Shown piece after piece: positions 1 to 8,119 of a stretch of DNA of 44,725 nt (within the stretch, counting starts at the first letter, position 1; each line of letters opens with the position of its first letter). The stretch spans positions 1 through 44,725 of the forward strand of contig CACYDW010000068.1 of NCBI GenBank assembly GCA_902773325.1. The letters run 5' to 3'. Source of the stretch: an uncultured Ruminococcus sp. (GTDB lineage Bacteria; Bacillota; Clostridia; Oscillospirales; Acutalibacteraceae). The translations under genes were made by a program, and so were the position numbers. Below the pieces are notes generated by a model. The model saw nothing but the letters and a program-made list of their open reading frames with translations, had not been told where the DNA came from and made no database searches.

Positions 1-82
1 CAGGTAACAGGACTTGAACCTGCATGAAATTGCTTTCACATGGACCTGAACCATGCGCGTCTGCCAATTCCGCCATACCTGC
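1..82 (-). tRNA. tRNA-Leu (anticodon CAG), 3' end cut by window edge
   Basis: Read on the minus strand, the sequence folds as a class II tRNA with a long variable arm. The acceptor strand GCAGGTA begins at 82 and pairs with TACCTG at the left edge, so only the last acceptor base and the discriminator are missing. The anticodon loop TTCAGGT carries CAG, which reads leucine CUG codons. The T arm has the usual GGTTCAAGTCC. A promoter lies about 40 bases upstream (128-156, minus strand). Confidence 0.93.
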
Positions 83-127
83 ATATCAATATCGCATATC
101 GGAACGAGCATTTCCGACTGCTTGATT

Positions 128-156
128 ATTGTATCAGACAAACGGGAATTTGTCAA
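128..156 (-). promoter_or_regulatory. sigma-A promoter of tRNA-Leu
   Basis: On the minus strand a perfect -35 TTGACA (156-151) is followed by a 17-base spacer and a -10 TACAAT (133-128). Transcription would start near 121, about 40 bases before the tRNA 5' end. Its -35 overlaps a possible plus-strand -35 at 150-155. Confidence 0.7.
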
Positions 157-179
157 GTGTTTTTTTGTTTTATTATAAG
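150..179 (+). promoter_or_regulatory. possible sigma-A promoter of a structured RNA
   Basis: TTGTCA (150-155), an 18-base spacer and TATAAG (174-179) would start a transcript near 186, just before a run of stable hairpins. The -35 shares bases with the divergent tRNA-Leu -35, so the two could compete. Both boxes are imperfect. Confidence 0.35.
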
Positions 180-185
180 TATTTT

Positions 186-445
186 TTTGCCGGATCATTA
201 CTCCGGGAAAATATGCCGGTTCATCAGGCAGAATACAAAGGTATCCTCTGTGCTGCCAACGCTCGATATCAACAGACCACTGTTGTTTCCGGCGCGGCAT
301 AGCAGTGATCTCCCATACTCAGAGCGATAGCTCGGTTGTATAGAAGCATAGGTCAGATCCTGCTGTCCGACCTGCATAGAAGAGGGGAGTTCTCTATGGT
401 GCTGAGCGAAAACGCGAACAAGGGTGCAGCGCCGTTGCGCTGCCT
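186..445 (+). ncRNA. candidate structured non-coding RNA (unidentified)
   Basis: There is no convincing gene here, but the stretch is dense in hairpins. TATGCCG at 212-218 pairs with CGGCATA at 295-301 and encloses GGCAG/CTGCC (227-231/253-257) and CAACAG/CTGTTG (270-275/280-285). Further along are GAGC-GATA-GCTC near 322-333, AGGTC/GACCT (350-354/369-373) and GCAGCGC-CGTT-GCGCTGC (426-443). The GATA loop is of GNRA type only when read on the plus strand, which favours that strand. I compared it by eye with RNase P, tmRNA, SRP RNA and 6S RNA and could not match any. No poly-T terminator was seen, so the 3' end is a guess. Confidence 0.35.
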
Positions 446-473
446 TGACAGAGATGGGATTATCTGATATATT
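445..473 (+). promoter_or_regulatory. sigma-A promoter of the B12 operon
   Basis: A perfect -35 TTGACA (445-450), a 17-base spacer and a -10 TATATT (468-473) place the transcription start near 480, just upstream of the cobalamin riboswitch. Confidence 0.75.
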
Positions 474-499
474 TATGTAAAAGAATATAATCGGCATAC

Positions 500-674
500 G
501 GTTCGAGGATTATATAGGATAATCGGGTAGGTAATTGGGAATTTGGTGAAAATCCAAAGCAACTGTCATTACCGTGACTGACAGCTTTGTCAGAAGTCGG
601 AATACTCCCGTGTGCTGAGGTAGTGCAAGCTTGGACAAAGAAGAAGTGCAGCCGATTTTACATACGGGTAAGGT
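500..674 (+). promoter_or_regulatory. cobalamin (vitamin B12) riboswitch
   Basis: The stretch carries the conserved core of the cobalamin riboswitch. At 537-555 is GGGAATTTGGTGAAAATCC, matching the GGGAA...GGTGAAAAUCC consensus around P3/P4, followed by CAACTGTCATTACC and, at 595-606, the 3' core AGTCGGAATACT. It lies between a sigma-A promoter and an intrinsic terminator at 675-697, 0.2 to 0.3 kb before the first gene. The downstream genes encode DUF4430 (transcobalamin-like) proteins and an ECF transporter, as expected of a B12 regulon. Boundaries are approximate. Repression by adenosyl- or methylcobalamin is the usual mode in this family and is inferred here. Confidence 0.85.
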
Positions 675-697
675 GTCGCTGTTTGAGCGACGTTTTG
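675..697 (+). terminator. riboswitch expression-platform terminator
   Basis: GTCGCT (675-680), loop GTTTG and AGCGAC (686-691) are followed by GTTTTGCT. The six-pair stem with a short T tract sits right after the aptamer, so ligand-dependent transcription termination is likely. The stem is short and the T tract is interrupted by one G. Confidence 0.6.
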
Positions 698-822
698 CTA
701 TATGTCTGTGTCGATGTGCGCTTTTTCGGTACAGATGATTTTGTTGTGTCAAATCAGTTGTGCTTTCTTTGTAATATAACAGGGAAAGCATTTTTTATTT
801 TGAAAAGAGCCGGAGAAAAGCT

Positions 823-1122
823 ATGGAACAGAACGAAAAAGCCGATTATGCCAGAAAGCTTTTGCAGCAAAAAGCTGAGGAACTGGGCAGACTTCCTAAA
901 AAGAGCGATTTTTCACCCGAAACAGTCTGTATGATCAAGCAGAAGTTGGGACCATGGCCTCGTGCATTGGAGGCGGCTGAGCTTAAAGAGCCGCCTTTGG
1001 TTTCTTCCGGAGAAAAAAGCAGGCTTAAACGTGAGCGGCGCAGAAAAATACGCAAGGCTCAGCAGCGAGCCGAAGCAAAAAATGCTTCCTCTGAACAAAA
1101 CAATGGAGGAGATCACAAATGA
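823..1122 (+). CDS. small HNH-repeat-like basic protein, first gene of B12 operon
   Basis: A 99-residue protein, starting after a CCGGAGAAA ribosome binding site. Residues about 19-56 (LGRLPKKSDF ... LGPWPRALEAAEL) resemble the homing-endonuclease-associated repeat (HNH_repeat, PF18780), a small helical motif thought to contact DNA. The tail (about 65-99) is very basic, with RLKRERRRKIRKAQQR, and could bind nucleic acid. No nuclease motif is present. Its stop overlaps the start of the next gene (ATGA), so the two are translationally coupled and share riboswitch control. The role in B12 uptake is unknown. It may be a regulator or simply a co-transcribed conserved protein. Confidence 0.7.
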   Translation: MEQNEKADYARKLLQQKAEELGRLPKKSDFSPETVCMIKQKLGPWPRALEAAELKEPPLVSSGEKSRLKRERRRKIRKAQQRAEAKNASSEQNNGGDHK

Positions 1123-3257
1123 AAAGAAAAGGAAAGCTGTTATCTTGTTGCCTTGCAAGCACTTTGCTGTTTTCGGCAATACCGATGTATGTCAGTGCTG
1201 AAAGCAATTACGGTAAAGTGAGGGTCACGGTAGAGAATCATACCCTTTCAATGGAAAATGGCGCAGCATGGGAGGGCGTATTGCTTGATGAGTGGGTCGA
1301 GCTTGGCGCAGATTCCGACGGTATATCGGTTCTGGTGGACGCATTGAATCATCACAGCATGACGCAGCAGGGCGCAGAATCTGCTTATATTACAGAAATC
1401 AACGGACTTTCGGCAGAAGACGGCGGCTCTATGGGCGGCTGGATGGTTACACTTGACAACTGGATCACAGATGAAATGATCTCTGCCTATACCGTCAGCT
1501 CCGGTAAGCTTGAAAACGGTGATGAGCTGCGTTTTATCTATTCTTGTGCGTGGGGCGCAGATATCGGTTATGACTGGTCCGGTACAGATACATCGCTGTC
1601 TGCCATCACGTTCAGTGACGGTGAACTGACACCGTCATTTACTCCCGACAACCGTTCCTATACGCTGACTCTTGAAGAAAATACGGATGCCGTCACCGTA
1701 TCACCCGCAGCGGTCAATCTGGCATACAGGGTCAAAACCTATAAGAATACCTATACTCCGGCCGAAGCAGGAACGGATTTCAAACTCAGTGAGAGCATTC
1801 CGGTGTCTGACGGTGATGTGATCATTATCGGTGTAGCCAATGAAGCGTGGATGTCCTATGTACCGGATGGTGTTAGTGAATCGGTCTATCAGATCACGAT
1901 CAATCAGCCTGCTGCCCAAGTTGATACCGATGTTCAGCAGACGGAGAGCCTGATTGCCGCTATCGGCGAGGTCAATACATCCGGCAAACCTCTCATTGAA
2001 CGTGCAAGAGCTGCTTATGATGCACTTTCCGAGGAACAGCAGTCACAGGTGTCCAATTATGATATCCTTTTGCGCGCTGAATCGGATTATGCAGCCCTGA
2101 CTGCCGGTTCGGACGACAGCGTTCCAACGGTTTCCGAGCTGCGTACAGCTTATGCTGCATCTGTGCCCGCTGTACTGGGGTTTGGCAGCGAATGGGATAT
2201 GATCACCCTTGCCCGTTTCGGACTTGTTACAGATACACTTAAAAACGGTTATGTAAAAAGCGTCAAGGAAACCCTTGATACCATCGGAAGTTCCAAACTC
2301 AGCAGTACACGTTCAACGACCAACGCAGGTGTTGTTGCCGCCTTGACGGCTCTCGGGGCAGATGCTTCTGATTTTTACGGATATGACCTGACAGAACCTT
2401 TAGGCGATATAGAATATGTGACAAAACAGGGCATCAATGGCGCTGTTTATGCGCTGATTGCTCTGGACTGCGGAAAATATCAGCTCAAAAACAGTCCCGA
2501 AATCAGACAGAAGCTGATATCCGCTATTCTTGCTGCCCAACAAACAGACAACGGCTGGACGATCGATCCCGAAAGTACCTCCGATGCAGATGTTACTGCT
2601 ATGGCAGTTACAGCACTTGCGCCGTATTACACTTCCGATCAGACCGTAAAGGATGCCGTTGACAAGGCACTCGTATTCCTCAGTGACAATCAGAATGACG
2701 ATGGACAGTTTGCTTCTTACGGTTCCTATGACAGTGAAAGCTGTGCACAGGTGCTGATCGCGCTTACATCACTCGGGATCGATCCTTATGAAGATCCACG
2801 TTTTATTAAGAACGGTCACAATGCCTATGACGGCTTAATGCGCTTTTATCACGCAGATAATAACGGCTTTGCGCACCTTACAAACGGTGATTCCAACGCT
2901 ATTTCAACTTATCAGGCATATTCAGCCGTTTGTGCGCTGTATCGCTATGAGAATCATCTGACCGCTTTCTACAATATGGACGATACCTCCCTCGAGGTTT
3001 ATTCTTCTGCCGCTCGTGAGCCGGACAACAGCAGTAAGCCCGATAGCAGCGAAACTGCGGGGCAAGCTTCTGCCCCTGTGTCCGAAAAATCCGACACAGC
3101 CGATCAAACACAGCAATCCTCTGTATCGGAAGCAGGAGCATCAGAGAATAATACAGTCAATACAGGTGAAAGCAGCTTTGCTGTAGCATTTCTGATGATG
3201 TCCGTGCTTTCTGCCTGTGCGGCAGTTCTCGCACTGCGCCGTACAAAAGAACAATAA
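1119..3257 (+). CDS. transcobalamin-like cell-surface corrinoid-binding protein (DUF4430 + alpha/alpha toroid)
   Basis: A 712-residue secreted protein. Domains in order: signal peptide (1-28, ending VSA); a DUF4430 domain, the fold of the transcobalamin C-terminal domain (about 30-150, with GGWMVTLDNW and the ending GDELRFIYSCAWGADIG); a cadherin-like beta sandwich (about 155-260, SLSAITFSDGELTPSF); a short helical linker; and a prenyltransferase/squalene-cyclase-type alpha/alpha toroid (about 340-610, with repeat cores such as DADVTAMAVTALAPYY and DSESCAQVLIALTSLG). A Ser/Gln-rich linker leads to a sortase-like tail: VNTGES, a hydrophobic segment and RRTKEQ. Toroid plus DUF4430 are the two halves of mammalian intrinsic factor and transcobalamin, here in reverse order. 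Riboswitch control and the adjacent ECF transporter argue for capture of cobalamin at the cell surface. Ligand binding is inferred. Confidence 0.82.
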   Translation: MKRKGKLLSCCLASTLLFSAIPMYVSAESNYGKVRVTVENHTLSMENGAAWEGVLLDEWVELGADSDGISVLVDALNHHSMTQQGAESAYITEINGLSAEDGGSMGGWMVTLDNWITDEMISAYTVSSGKLENGDELRFIYSCAWGADIGYDWSGTDTSLSAITFSDGELTPSFTPDNRSYTLTLEENTDAVTVSPAAVNLAYRVKTYKNTYTPAEAGTDFKLSESIPVSDGDVIIIGVANEAWMSYVPDGVSESVYQITINQPAAQVDTDVQQTESLIAAIGEVNTSGKPLIERARAAYDALSEEQQSQVSNYDILLRAESDYAALTAGSDDSVPTVSELRTAYAASVPAVLGFGSEWDMITLARFGLVTDTLKNGYVKSVKETLDTIGSSKLSSTRSTTNAGVVAALTALGADASDFYGYDLTEPLGDIEYVTKQGINGAVYALIALDCGKYQLKNSPEIRQKLISAILAAQQTDNGWTIDPESTSDADVTAMAVTALAPYYTSDQTVKDAVDKALVFLSDNQNDDGQFASYGSYDSESCAQVLIALTSLGIDPYEDPRFIKNGHNAYDGLMRFYHADNNGFAHLTNGDSNAISTYQAYSAVCALYRYENHLTAFYNMDDTSLEVYSSAAREPDNSSKPDSSETAGQASAPVSEKSDTADQTQQSSVSEAGASENNTVNTGESSFAVAFLMMSVLSACAAVLALRRTKEQ

Positions 3258-3344
3258 TAAACTCCTTTTTGAAAAAGAAAAGCAGAAACATCGATCATTA
3301 AAATGATCAAATGAGGTATGATCTGTACGGAGGAGGGATGAGAA

Positions 3345-4277
3345 GTGCAGTTTTTGAAGAAGTACCCAAGGCATATAGCTGCGGCAGCGGTAATAGTTGT
3401 CGTGCTGGTGCTGGCATTTGTGCTGGCGGATGACCCTGCTGTGATGCCTGTGACGCAGAAATCAGATGAAGCAGTATGGCAGTCTGCACCCGCAGTCAGC
3501 AGCCATACTGCCGAAGAAAGCACTGCTGCGGAGAGTACCGTGCATTGTGCATCTGATGAGAGCAGCAAGGATGTTTCTTATGAGCAATCTGCAAATGCCG
3601 CCGCAGATGTATCACAGGACAGTTCACAGAGCAAAAGTGCAGTCACACAACAGGATATGCCGGAATCCGTTTCATCTGCCGAACCGCATCAAAGCGGCGG
3701 TACTGTGTCAGAAGCTGCGTCCTCCGTCAGTATGGAGTATGAATCATCGGCTGGATCGCCTGTATCACAGCCCTCAGCCCCGGAGCAGCCGGATACTCAG
3801 CCGCAGGAAATTCCCGAATCACAGTCTGACACCACACCTCCATCTGCATCGGAAAGCGACAGTACGGATACTGAAAGCCTGCATTGTGCAGTTACGATTT
3901 CATGCGCGGTGCTTGTCGGTCAGACCGACAGACTCAGCAAAAACAAGCAGTCGCTTGTTCCGGCAGACGGTATCATTTTGTCCGAACCGTATACAGAATA
4001 CAGCGAAGGAGAAACGGTTTTCGATGTTACCAAACGGCTGTGTATCAGTGCGGGAATACCGTTTGAATTCACACTCACCCCTGTTTACAACACGGTTTAT
4101 ATCGAGGGAATATATAATCTTTATGAGTTTGACTGCGGCAGCGGTTCGGGCTGGGTTTACAGTGTCAACGGTGTGTTTCCGTCCTGCGGCTGTTCCGATT
4201 ATAAGCTGTCCGATGGTGATGAGATCATCTGGCACTATACCTGTAATATGGGCAGAGATGTAGGGAATACCAATTGA
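3345..4277 (+). CDS. membrane-tethered DUF4430 (transcobalamin C-terminal-like) protein
   Basis: A 310-residue protein starting at GTG, with GGAGGAGGG about ten bases upstream. The N terminus is basic (QFLKKYPRH) and then forms one hydrophobic segment (about 10-28), an uncleaved anchor or signal. Residues 35-175 are a low-complexity Ser/Glu/Pro linker. Residues about 185-310 form a DUF4430 domain with GETVFDVTKRL, SGSGWVYSVNG and GDEIIWHYTCNMGRDVG. The linker could hold the binding domain within the wall, close to the ECF transporter encoded just downstream, and pass cobalamin on from the larger surface protein. That hand-over is inference. It lies in the same operon, 87 bases after the toroid gene. 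Confidence 0.78.
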   Translation: MQFLKKYPRHIAAAAVIVVVLVLAFVLADDPAVMPVTQKSDEAVWQSAPAVSSHTAEESTAAESTVHCASDESSKDVSYEQSANAAADVSQDSSQSKSAVTQQDMPESVSSAEPHQSGGTVSEAASSVSMEYESSAGSPVSQPSAPEQPDTQPQEIPESQSDTTPPSASESDSTDTESLHCAVTISCAVLVGQTDRLSKNKQSLVPADGIILSEPYTEYSEGETVFDVTKRLCISAGIPFEFTLTPVYNTVYIEGIYNLYEFDCGSGSGWVYSVNGVFPSCGCSDYKLSDGDEIIWHYTCNMGRDVGNTN

Positions 4278-4308
4278 GGTGCGGGATTTTGTGGAGGCAG
4301 GTGAGAGG

Positions 4309-5199
4309 ATGAACGGCTCTTTTGCGAGGTATCACCCGGTCGTACAGTTTTTGTTTTTCTTTTCGGTAATGCTGTTTGCCATGACAATTTCGGAGCCGGT
4401 CTGTCTGATCATTTCTTTTCTTCCCGCTCTGACTTATATGATATTCCTCGGCGGCAGAAGAGCTTTGACCACAGTGTTCAAATACATTCTGCCGATGTTC
4501 CTGTTTATCGGTGTGATGAATCCGCTTTTCAATCACGGCGGCATGACGATCATAGGGTATCTGCCGAGCGGCAATCCCTTTACGCTCGAATCGCTGCTCT
4601 ATGGTATTGCCGCAGGACTGATGTTTTCAACGATCCTTTTGTGGTGTGCGTGTTTGCGGCGAATCATGACCTCCGATCGGGTCATCTATCTCTTCGGAAA
4701 AGCGGCACCAAGACTCAGTCTGCTGATTTCTATGATACTGCGCTTTATTCCGAGGATTGCGGATTATACCCGTCAGCTTCGTGCAGCGCAAAAATGTATC
4801 GGGCGGGATATGACGGACGGAAACCTGATCACGCGTTTCCGTAATACCGTGAGGATTATTTCCTGCCTGATTCAATGGGTACTCGAAAACTCTATAGATA
4901 CCGCCGATGAATTGAAAAGCAAGGGCTATGGACTACCTCACAGAACCTCCTTTTCGCTGTTTGACTTTACGCTGCGTGACGGTGTGCTATGCGGATTTAT
5001 ATTGCTTTGTGATGCTGTGGTCGGCTGGGGAATGATGAGCGGGGCAGCGGAGTTTTATTATTTTCCTGTTGTGTCGGAAATAACGGGTGGAACGGTACAG
5101 ATCGTTCTGTATGCATTTTATTTACTGCTGTGTATCATGCCGATCATGCTTGAAGCGGAGGAGGGAATCAGATGGCACTATATACGCTCAGGAATGTAA
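4309..5199 (+). CDS. ecfT: ECF transporter transmembrane (T) component
   Basis: A 296-residue integral membrane protein of the CbiQ/EcfT family, with hydrophobic segments between about 10-125 and again at 215-285. The cytoplasmic coupling region has RAAQKCIGRD and ADELKSKGYG, counterparts of the two Ala-Arg-Gly-like helices that dock into the ATPases. I chose ATG 4309 because GGAGGCAGGTGAGAGG lies directly before it. A GTG at 4279 would add ten residues but lacks a good site. The end overlaps the next gene by 28 bases, so translation is coupled. It links ATP hydrolysis to movement of the S component, here predicted to carry cobalamin. Confidence 0.88.
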   Translation: MNGSFARYHPVVQFLFFFSVMLFAMTISEPVCLIISFLPALTYMIFLGGRRALTTVFKYILPMFLFIGVMNPLFNHGGMTIIGYLPSGNPFTLESLLYGIAAGLMFSTILLWCACLRRIMTSDRVIYLFGKAAPRLSLLISMILRFIPRIADYTRQLRAAQKCIGRDMTDGNLITRFRNTVRIISCLIQWVLENSIDTADELKSKGYGLPHRTSFSLFDFTLRDGVLCGFILLCDAVVGWGMMSGAAEFYYFPVVSEITGGTVQIVLYAFYLLLCIMPIMLEAEEGIRWHYIRSGM

Positions 5200-7892
5200 G
5201 CTTTCAATACCCGGATGCAGACAGAAACGCCCTTGATGATATCTCTCTTACGGTGGAAAGCGGTGAATTTATTACTGTATGCGGACTATCAGGCTGCGGC
5301 AAAACAACGCTTTTGCGTTTGCTGAAGCCCTGCATCAGTCCTCACGGAAAAACAAACGGAACGATCATGTATAATGATCAGCCGCTTGCTTCCGTGCCGC
5401 TTGTCGTGCAGGTGTCTGATATTGGTTATGTGACGCAATCGCCCGATAACCGTTCCATTACCGATAAGGTGTGGCACGAGCTTGCCTTCGGGTTGGAAAG
5501 CTTAGGACTTTCCAACGCTGTTATCCGCCGGAGAACAGCGGAAACAGCAGCATTTTTTGGTATCGAGGATCTGTTCGATCAGGATGTGGCTGCCCTCTCA
5601 GGTGGACAGAAGCAGCTTGTAAGCCTTGCTTCGGTGGTAGTGATGCAGCCGTCTGTGATACTTCTGGACGAACCCTGTGCCCAGCTTGACCCGGTTGCGT
5701 CAGAGGAGCTGCTGAATATGCTCAGAAAAATCAATACGGAGCTGGGGATTACGGTTATTATGAGTGAACACCAGTTGGATGAGGTGTTTTCCATCAGCGA
5801 CCGTGTGCTTGTTATGGAGAACGGCAGTGTCATTGCAGATACAAGACCGTCAGAGGCTGCCAATATGCTCTATAGCACAAAAAGTCCTGTTTTTGAATCG
5901 TTGCCTCTGCCCTCAAGGGTATTTGCGTATGCAGGCGGTCAGGGAGCTTCTCCTGTTTCCGTAGCACAGGGCAGAGAATGGCTCAGGGAATATATCTCCG
6001 GCAGGCTCCTACGACCGCTTTCAACGCGGCAGCAACTCCATTGTGCCGGTAAGCCCTGCATGGAACTGAAAAACATCTGGTTCCGATACGACAAAAAGCT
6101 GCCGGATGTGTTGTGCGGCGTTGACCTGCCGGTTTACAGCGGACAGATACTCGCTGTACTCGGGGGCAATGGTGCCGGAAAGTCCACTCTTTTATCTGTG
6201 ATGTCAGGCGGTGTAAAGCCGTACAGGGGCAGTATCAGACTGAATGGAAAAACAGCGGCAGTCAACAGACCCTATGAGCAGGGCATTGCGATGCTGCCGC
6301 AGAATCCGCAGGCTTTGTTCGTAAAATCAACGGTAGAGTCCGACCTCTATGAGATTTTTTTGGGAATGAAGCTTGATGCCGCCGAACAGAAAGAAAGAGT
6401 AGAGGAGGTTGTTGACCTGTGCGGGCTGAAAGATTTGTGCTTCCGTCACCCGTTTGATCTTTCCGGCGGTGAACAGCAGAGAGCGGCACTTGCAAAGGTT
6501 CTTCTGACAAAGCCGAAATTCCTGCTGCTTGATGAGCCGACAAAAGGGCTTGATGCCGCATTCAGGAAAAGACTTGCAGCGATTTTAGCCCGATTGAAAT
6601 CAGAAGGACTCACGATCATTCTGGTAAGCCATGATCTCACGTTTTGTGCCGAAAATGCCGACCGATGTGTAATGCTGTTTCGTGGGGCAGTGATCTCAGA
6701 CAGTGAGCCGCACAGCTTCTTTACGCAGAATAGTATTTATACTACCGCTGTGAACCGCATGACACGGGGCATTATAAACGGTACGGCAACAGAAGCAGAG
6801 CTTTTGCAGACACTTGATATCCGTCCGCAAATTATTTTGCCTGACCATGCGGAAAAGTCCGGACAAAAAAAGGAAACCCCGCATGACGATGATACAGCCT
6901 TTCCGCCTGACGGTGACAGTCAGCAGTCTGTATCACCGAATAACAATATCTTTTCGGCGAAAACACCAAACGGACATCCGAAAAAAATCATCAGGGCAGC
7001 CGCACTTCTTCTGCTTTCGGCGGTTTTTTTATTGTCCGTGATGATCACAACAAGAACGCTTACAGCCGATTGGCTGCCCGAAAGCCCCATGACAGCCTAC
7101 CTGACGATGTTTTTATCATCCATATCGATCATTCTGCTATGGGGAGGAAAACAGCAGGAAATCCCGATCGTACGCTCTCAGAAAAGCAGGATACGCAGTG
7201 CTGTATCAGTCGTGCTGATATTGATCATTGTTCCGATAACCATATTTGCCGGTGTTGTTTTGTTTGATGATACCAAATATCTGTTTATTTCGCTGCTTAT
7301 CATGCTTGAAAGTGTCATACCGTTTTTCATGATGTTCGAGAGACGCGGTATACAAGCCCGCGAGCTGGTTCTGATTGCTGCGCTGTGTGCCATGTGTACA
7401 GCGGGCAGGGCGGTACTCTATATGCTGCCGGAGCTGAAACCCGTAACGGCACTTGTAACCGTATCTGCCGTTGCACTGGGCAGTGAAACAGGCTTTCTGA
7501 TCGGTTCGGTTTCAATGCTTGCTTCCAACATTTTTTTCGGTCAGGGAGTCTGGACACCGTGGCAGATGTTTGCAATGGGTCTTGTCGGATTTTTGGGAGG
7601 AACACTGTTTCACATCGGCATGATTCCTCGTACAAAAGCGACAATTTCTGCTTTTGGTTTTTGTGCAGCACTTTTTTACGGAGGAATCATGAATCCCGCA
7701 TCGCTGATTCTATCCCGTTCACCGATTACCGCAGAAGGTCTTTTGTCCTGTTATGCACTCGGTCTTCCGCTGGATATGGTTCATGCTGTATCGACTGCCG
7801 TATTCTTATATATTGGTGCAGAGCCGATCCTCTCGAAGCTGGAGCGCATCAAAAGAAAGTACGGTATCGGTGTTGCAGACCCGTGTGATTGA
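5172..7892 (+). CDS. ECF transporter A1-A2-S fusion, predicted cobalamin-specific
   Basis: A 906-residue fusion of three subunits that are usually separate. ATPase 1: Walker A GLSGCGKTT (38-46), signature LSGGQ (142-146), Walker B VILLDEP (162-168). ATPase 2: Walker A GNGAGKST (332-339), signature LSGGE (430-434), Walker B LLLDEP (451-456). After a charged linker (about 545-610) comes a membrane part (about 615-890) ending in an S component with RAVLYMLPELKPVTALV and FFGQGVWTPWQMFAMG, which resembles the CbrT-type cobalamin S family. Both ATPases keep all their motifs and should be active. The riboswitch and DUF4430 partners support cobalamin as substrate. ATG follows GGAGGAGGGAATCAG. Confidence 0.85.
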   Translation: MALYTLRNVSFQYPDADRNALDDISLTVESGEFITVCGLSGCGKTTLLRLLKPCISPHGKTNGTIMYNDQPLASVPLVVQVSDIGYVTQSPDNRSITDKVWHELAFGLESLGLSNAVIRRRTAETAAFFGIEDLFDQDVAALSGGQKQLVSLASVVVMQPSVILLDEPCAQLDPVASEELLNMLRKINTELGITVIMSEHQLDEVFSISDRVLVMENGSVIADTRPSEAANMLYSTKSPVFESLPLPSRVFAYAGGQGASPVSVAQGREWLREYISGRLLRPLSTRQQLHCAGKPCMELKNIWFRYDKKLPDVLCGVDLPVYSGQILAVLGGNGAGKSTLLSVMSGGVKPYRGSIRLNGKTAAVNRPYEQGIAMLPQNPQALFVKSTVESDLYEIFLGMKLDAAEQKERVEEVVDLCGLKDLCFRHPFDLSGGEQQRAALAKVLLTKPKFLLLDEPTKGLDAAFRKRLAAILARLKSEGLTIILVSHDLTFCAENADRCVMLFRGAVISDSEPHSFFTQNSIYTTAVNRMTRGIINGTATEAELLQTLDIRPQIILPDHAEKSGQKKETPHDDDTAFPPDGDSQQSVSPNNNIFSAKTPNGHPKKIIRAAALLLLSAVFLLSVMITTRTLTADWLPESPMTAYLTMFLSSISIILLWGGKQQEIPIVRSQKSRIRSAVSVVLILIIVPITIFAGVVLFDDTKYLFISLLIMLESVIPFFMMFERRGIQARELVLIAALCAMCTAGRAVLYMLPELKPVTALVTVSAVALGSETGFLIGSVSMLASNIFFGQGVWTPWQMFAMGLVGFLGGTLFHIGMIPRTKATISAFGFCAALFYGGIMNPASLILSRSPITAEGLLSCYALGLPLDMVHAVSTAVFLYIGAEPILSKLERIKRKYGIGVADPCD

Positions 7893-7919
7893 AAAAACTA
7901 AAAAATTTTAAAAAAACTA

Positions 7920-7948
7920 TTGACAAATTTTATTTGATGGTGTATTAT
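7920..7948 (+). promoter_or_regulatory. sigma-A promoter of tRNA-Val
   Basis: TTGACA (7920-7925), exactly 17 bases, then TATTAT (7943-7948). The tRNA begins about 33 bases after the expected start site. Confidence 0.8.
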
Positions 7949-7988
7949 GAATAAGTCGCTGAGAGATACAAAATCTCAGTGCGAGAGT

Positions 7989-8061
7989 GGGAGCATAGCT
8001 CAGCTGGGAGAGCATCTGCCTTACAAGCAGAGGGTCACAGGTTCGAGCCCTGTTGTTCCCA
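7989..8061 (+). tRNA. tRNA-Val (anticodon TAC)
   Basis: A complete 73-base cloverleaf. Acceptor GGGAGCA pairs with TGTTCCC, with discriminator A at 8061. The D arm has AGCTCAGCTGGGAGAGC, the anticodon loop CTTACAA gives TAC, and the T arm has GGTTCGAGCCC. CCA is not encoded. It has its own promoter and a strong terminator. Confidence 0.96.
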
Positions 8062-8067
8062 TACCGA

Positions 8068-8097
8068 TCGCATCCGGTTTCCGGGTGCGATTTTTTT
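8068..8097 (+). terminator. intrinsic terminator of tRNA-Val
   Basis: TCGCATCCGG, loop TTT and CCGGGTGCGA form a ten-pair stem with one G-U pair, followed by seven T. Confidence 0.9.
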
Positions 8098-8119
8098 ATA
8101 ATATTATGTGACTAAACTA

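Noticed and set aside
198-497. Minus-strand open frame of 99 codons
   Set aside because: No ribosome binding site, no recognisable protein, and it coincides with a series of hairpins; more likely a by-product of a structured RNA.
3104-3568. Minus-strand frame of 154 codons
   Set aside because: Antisense to the Ser-rich ends of two good genes, whose composition tends to leave long shadow frames; no start signal.
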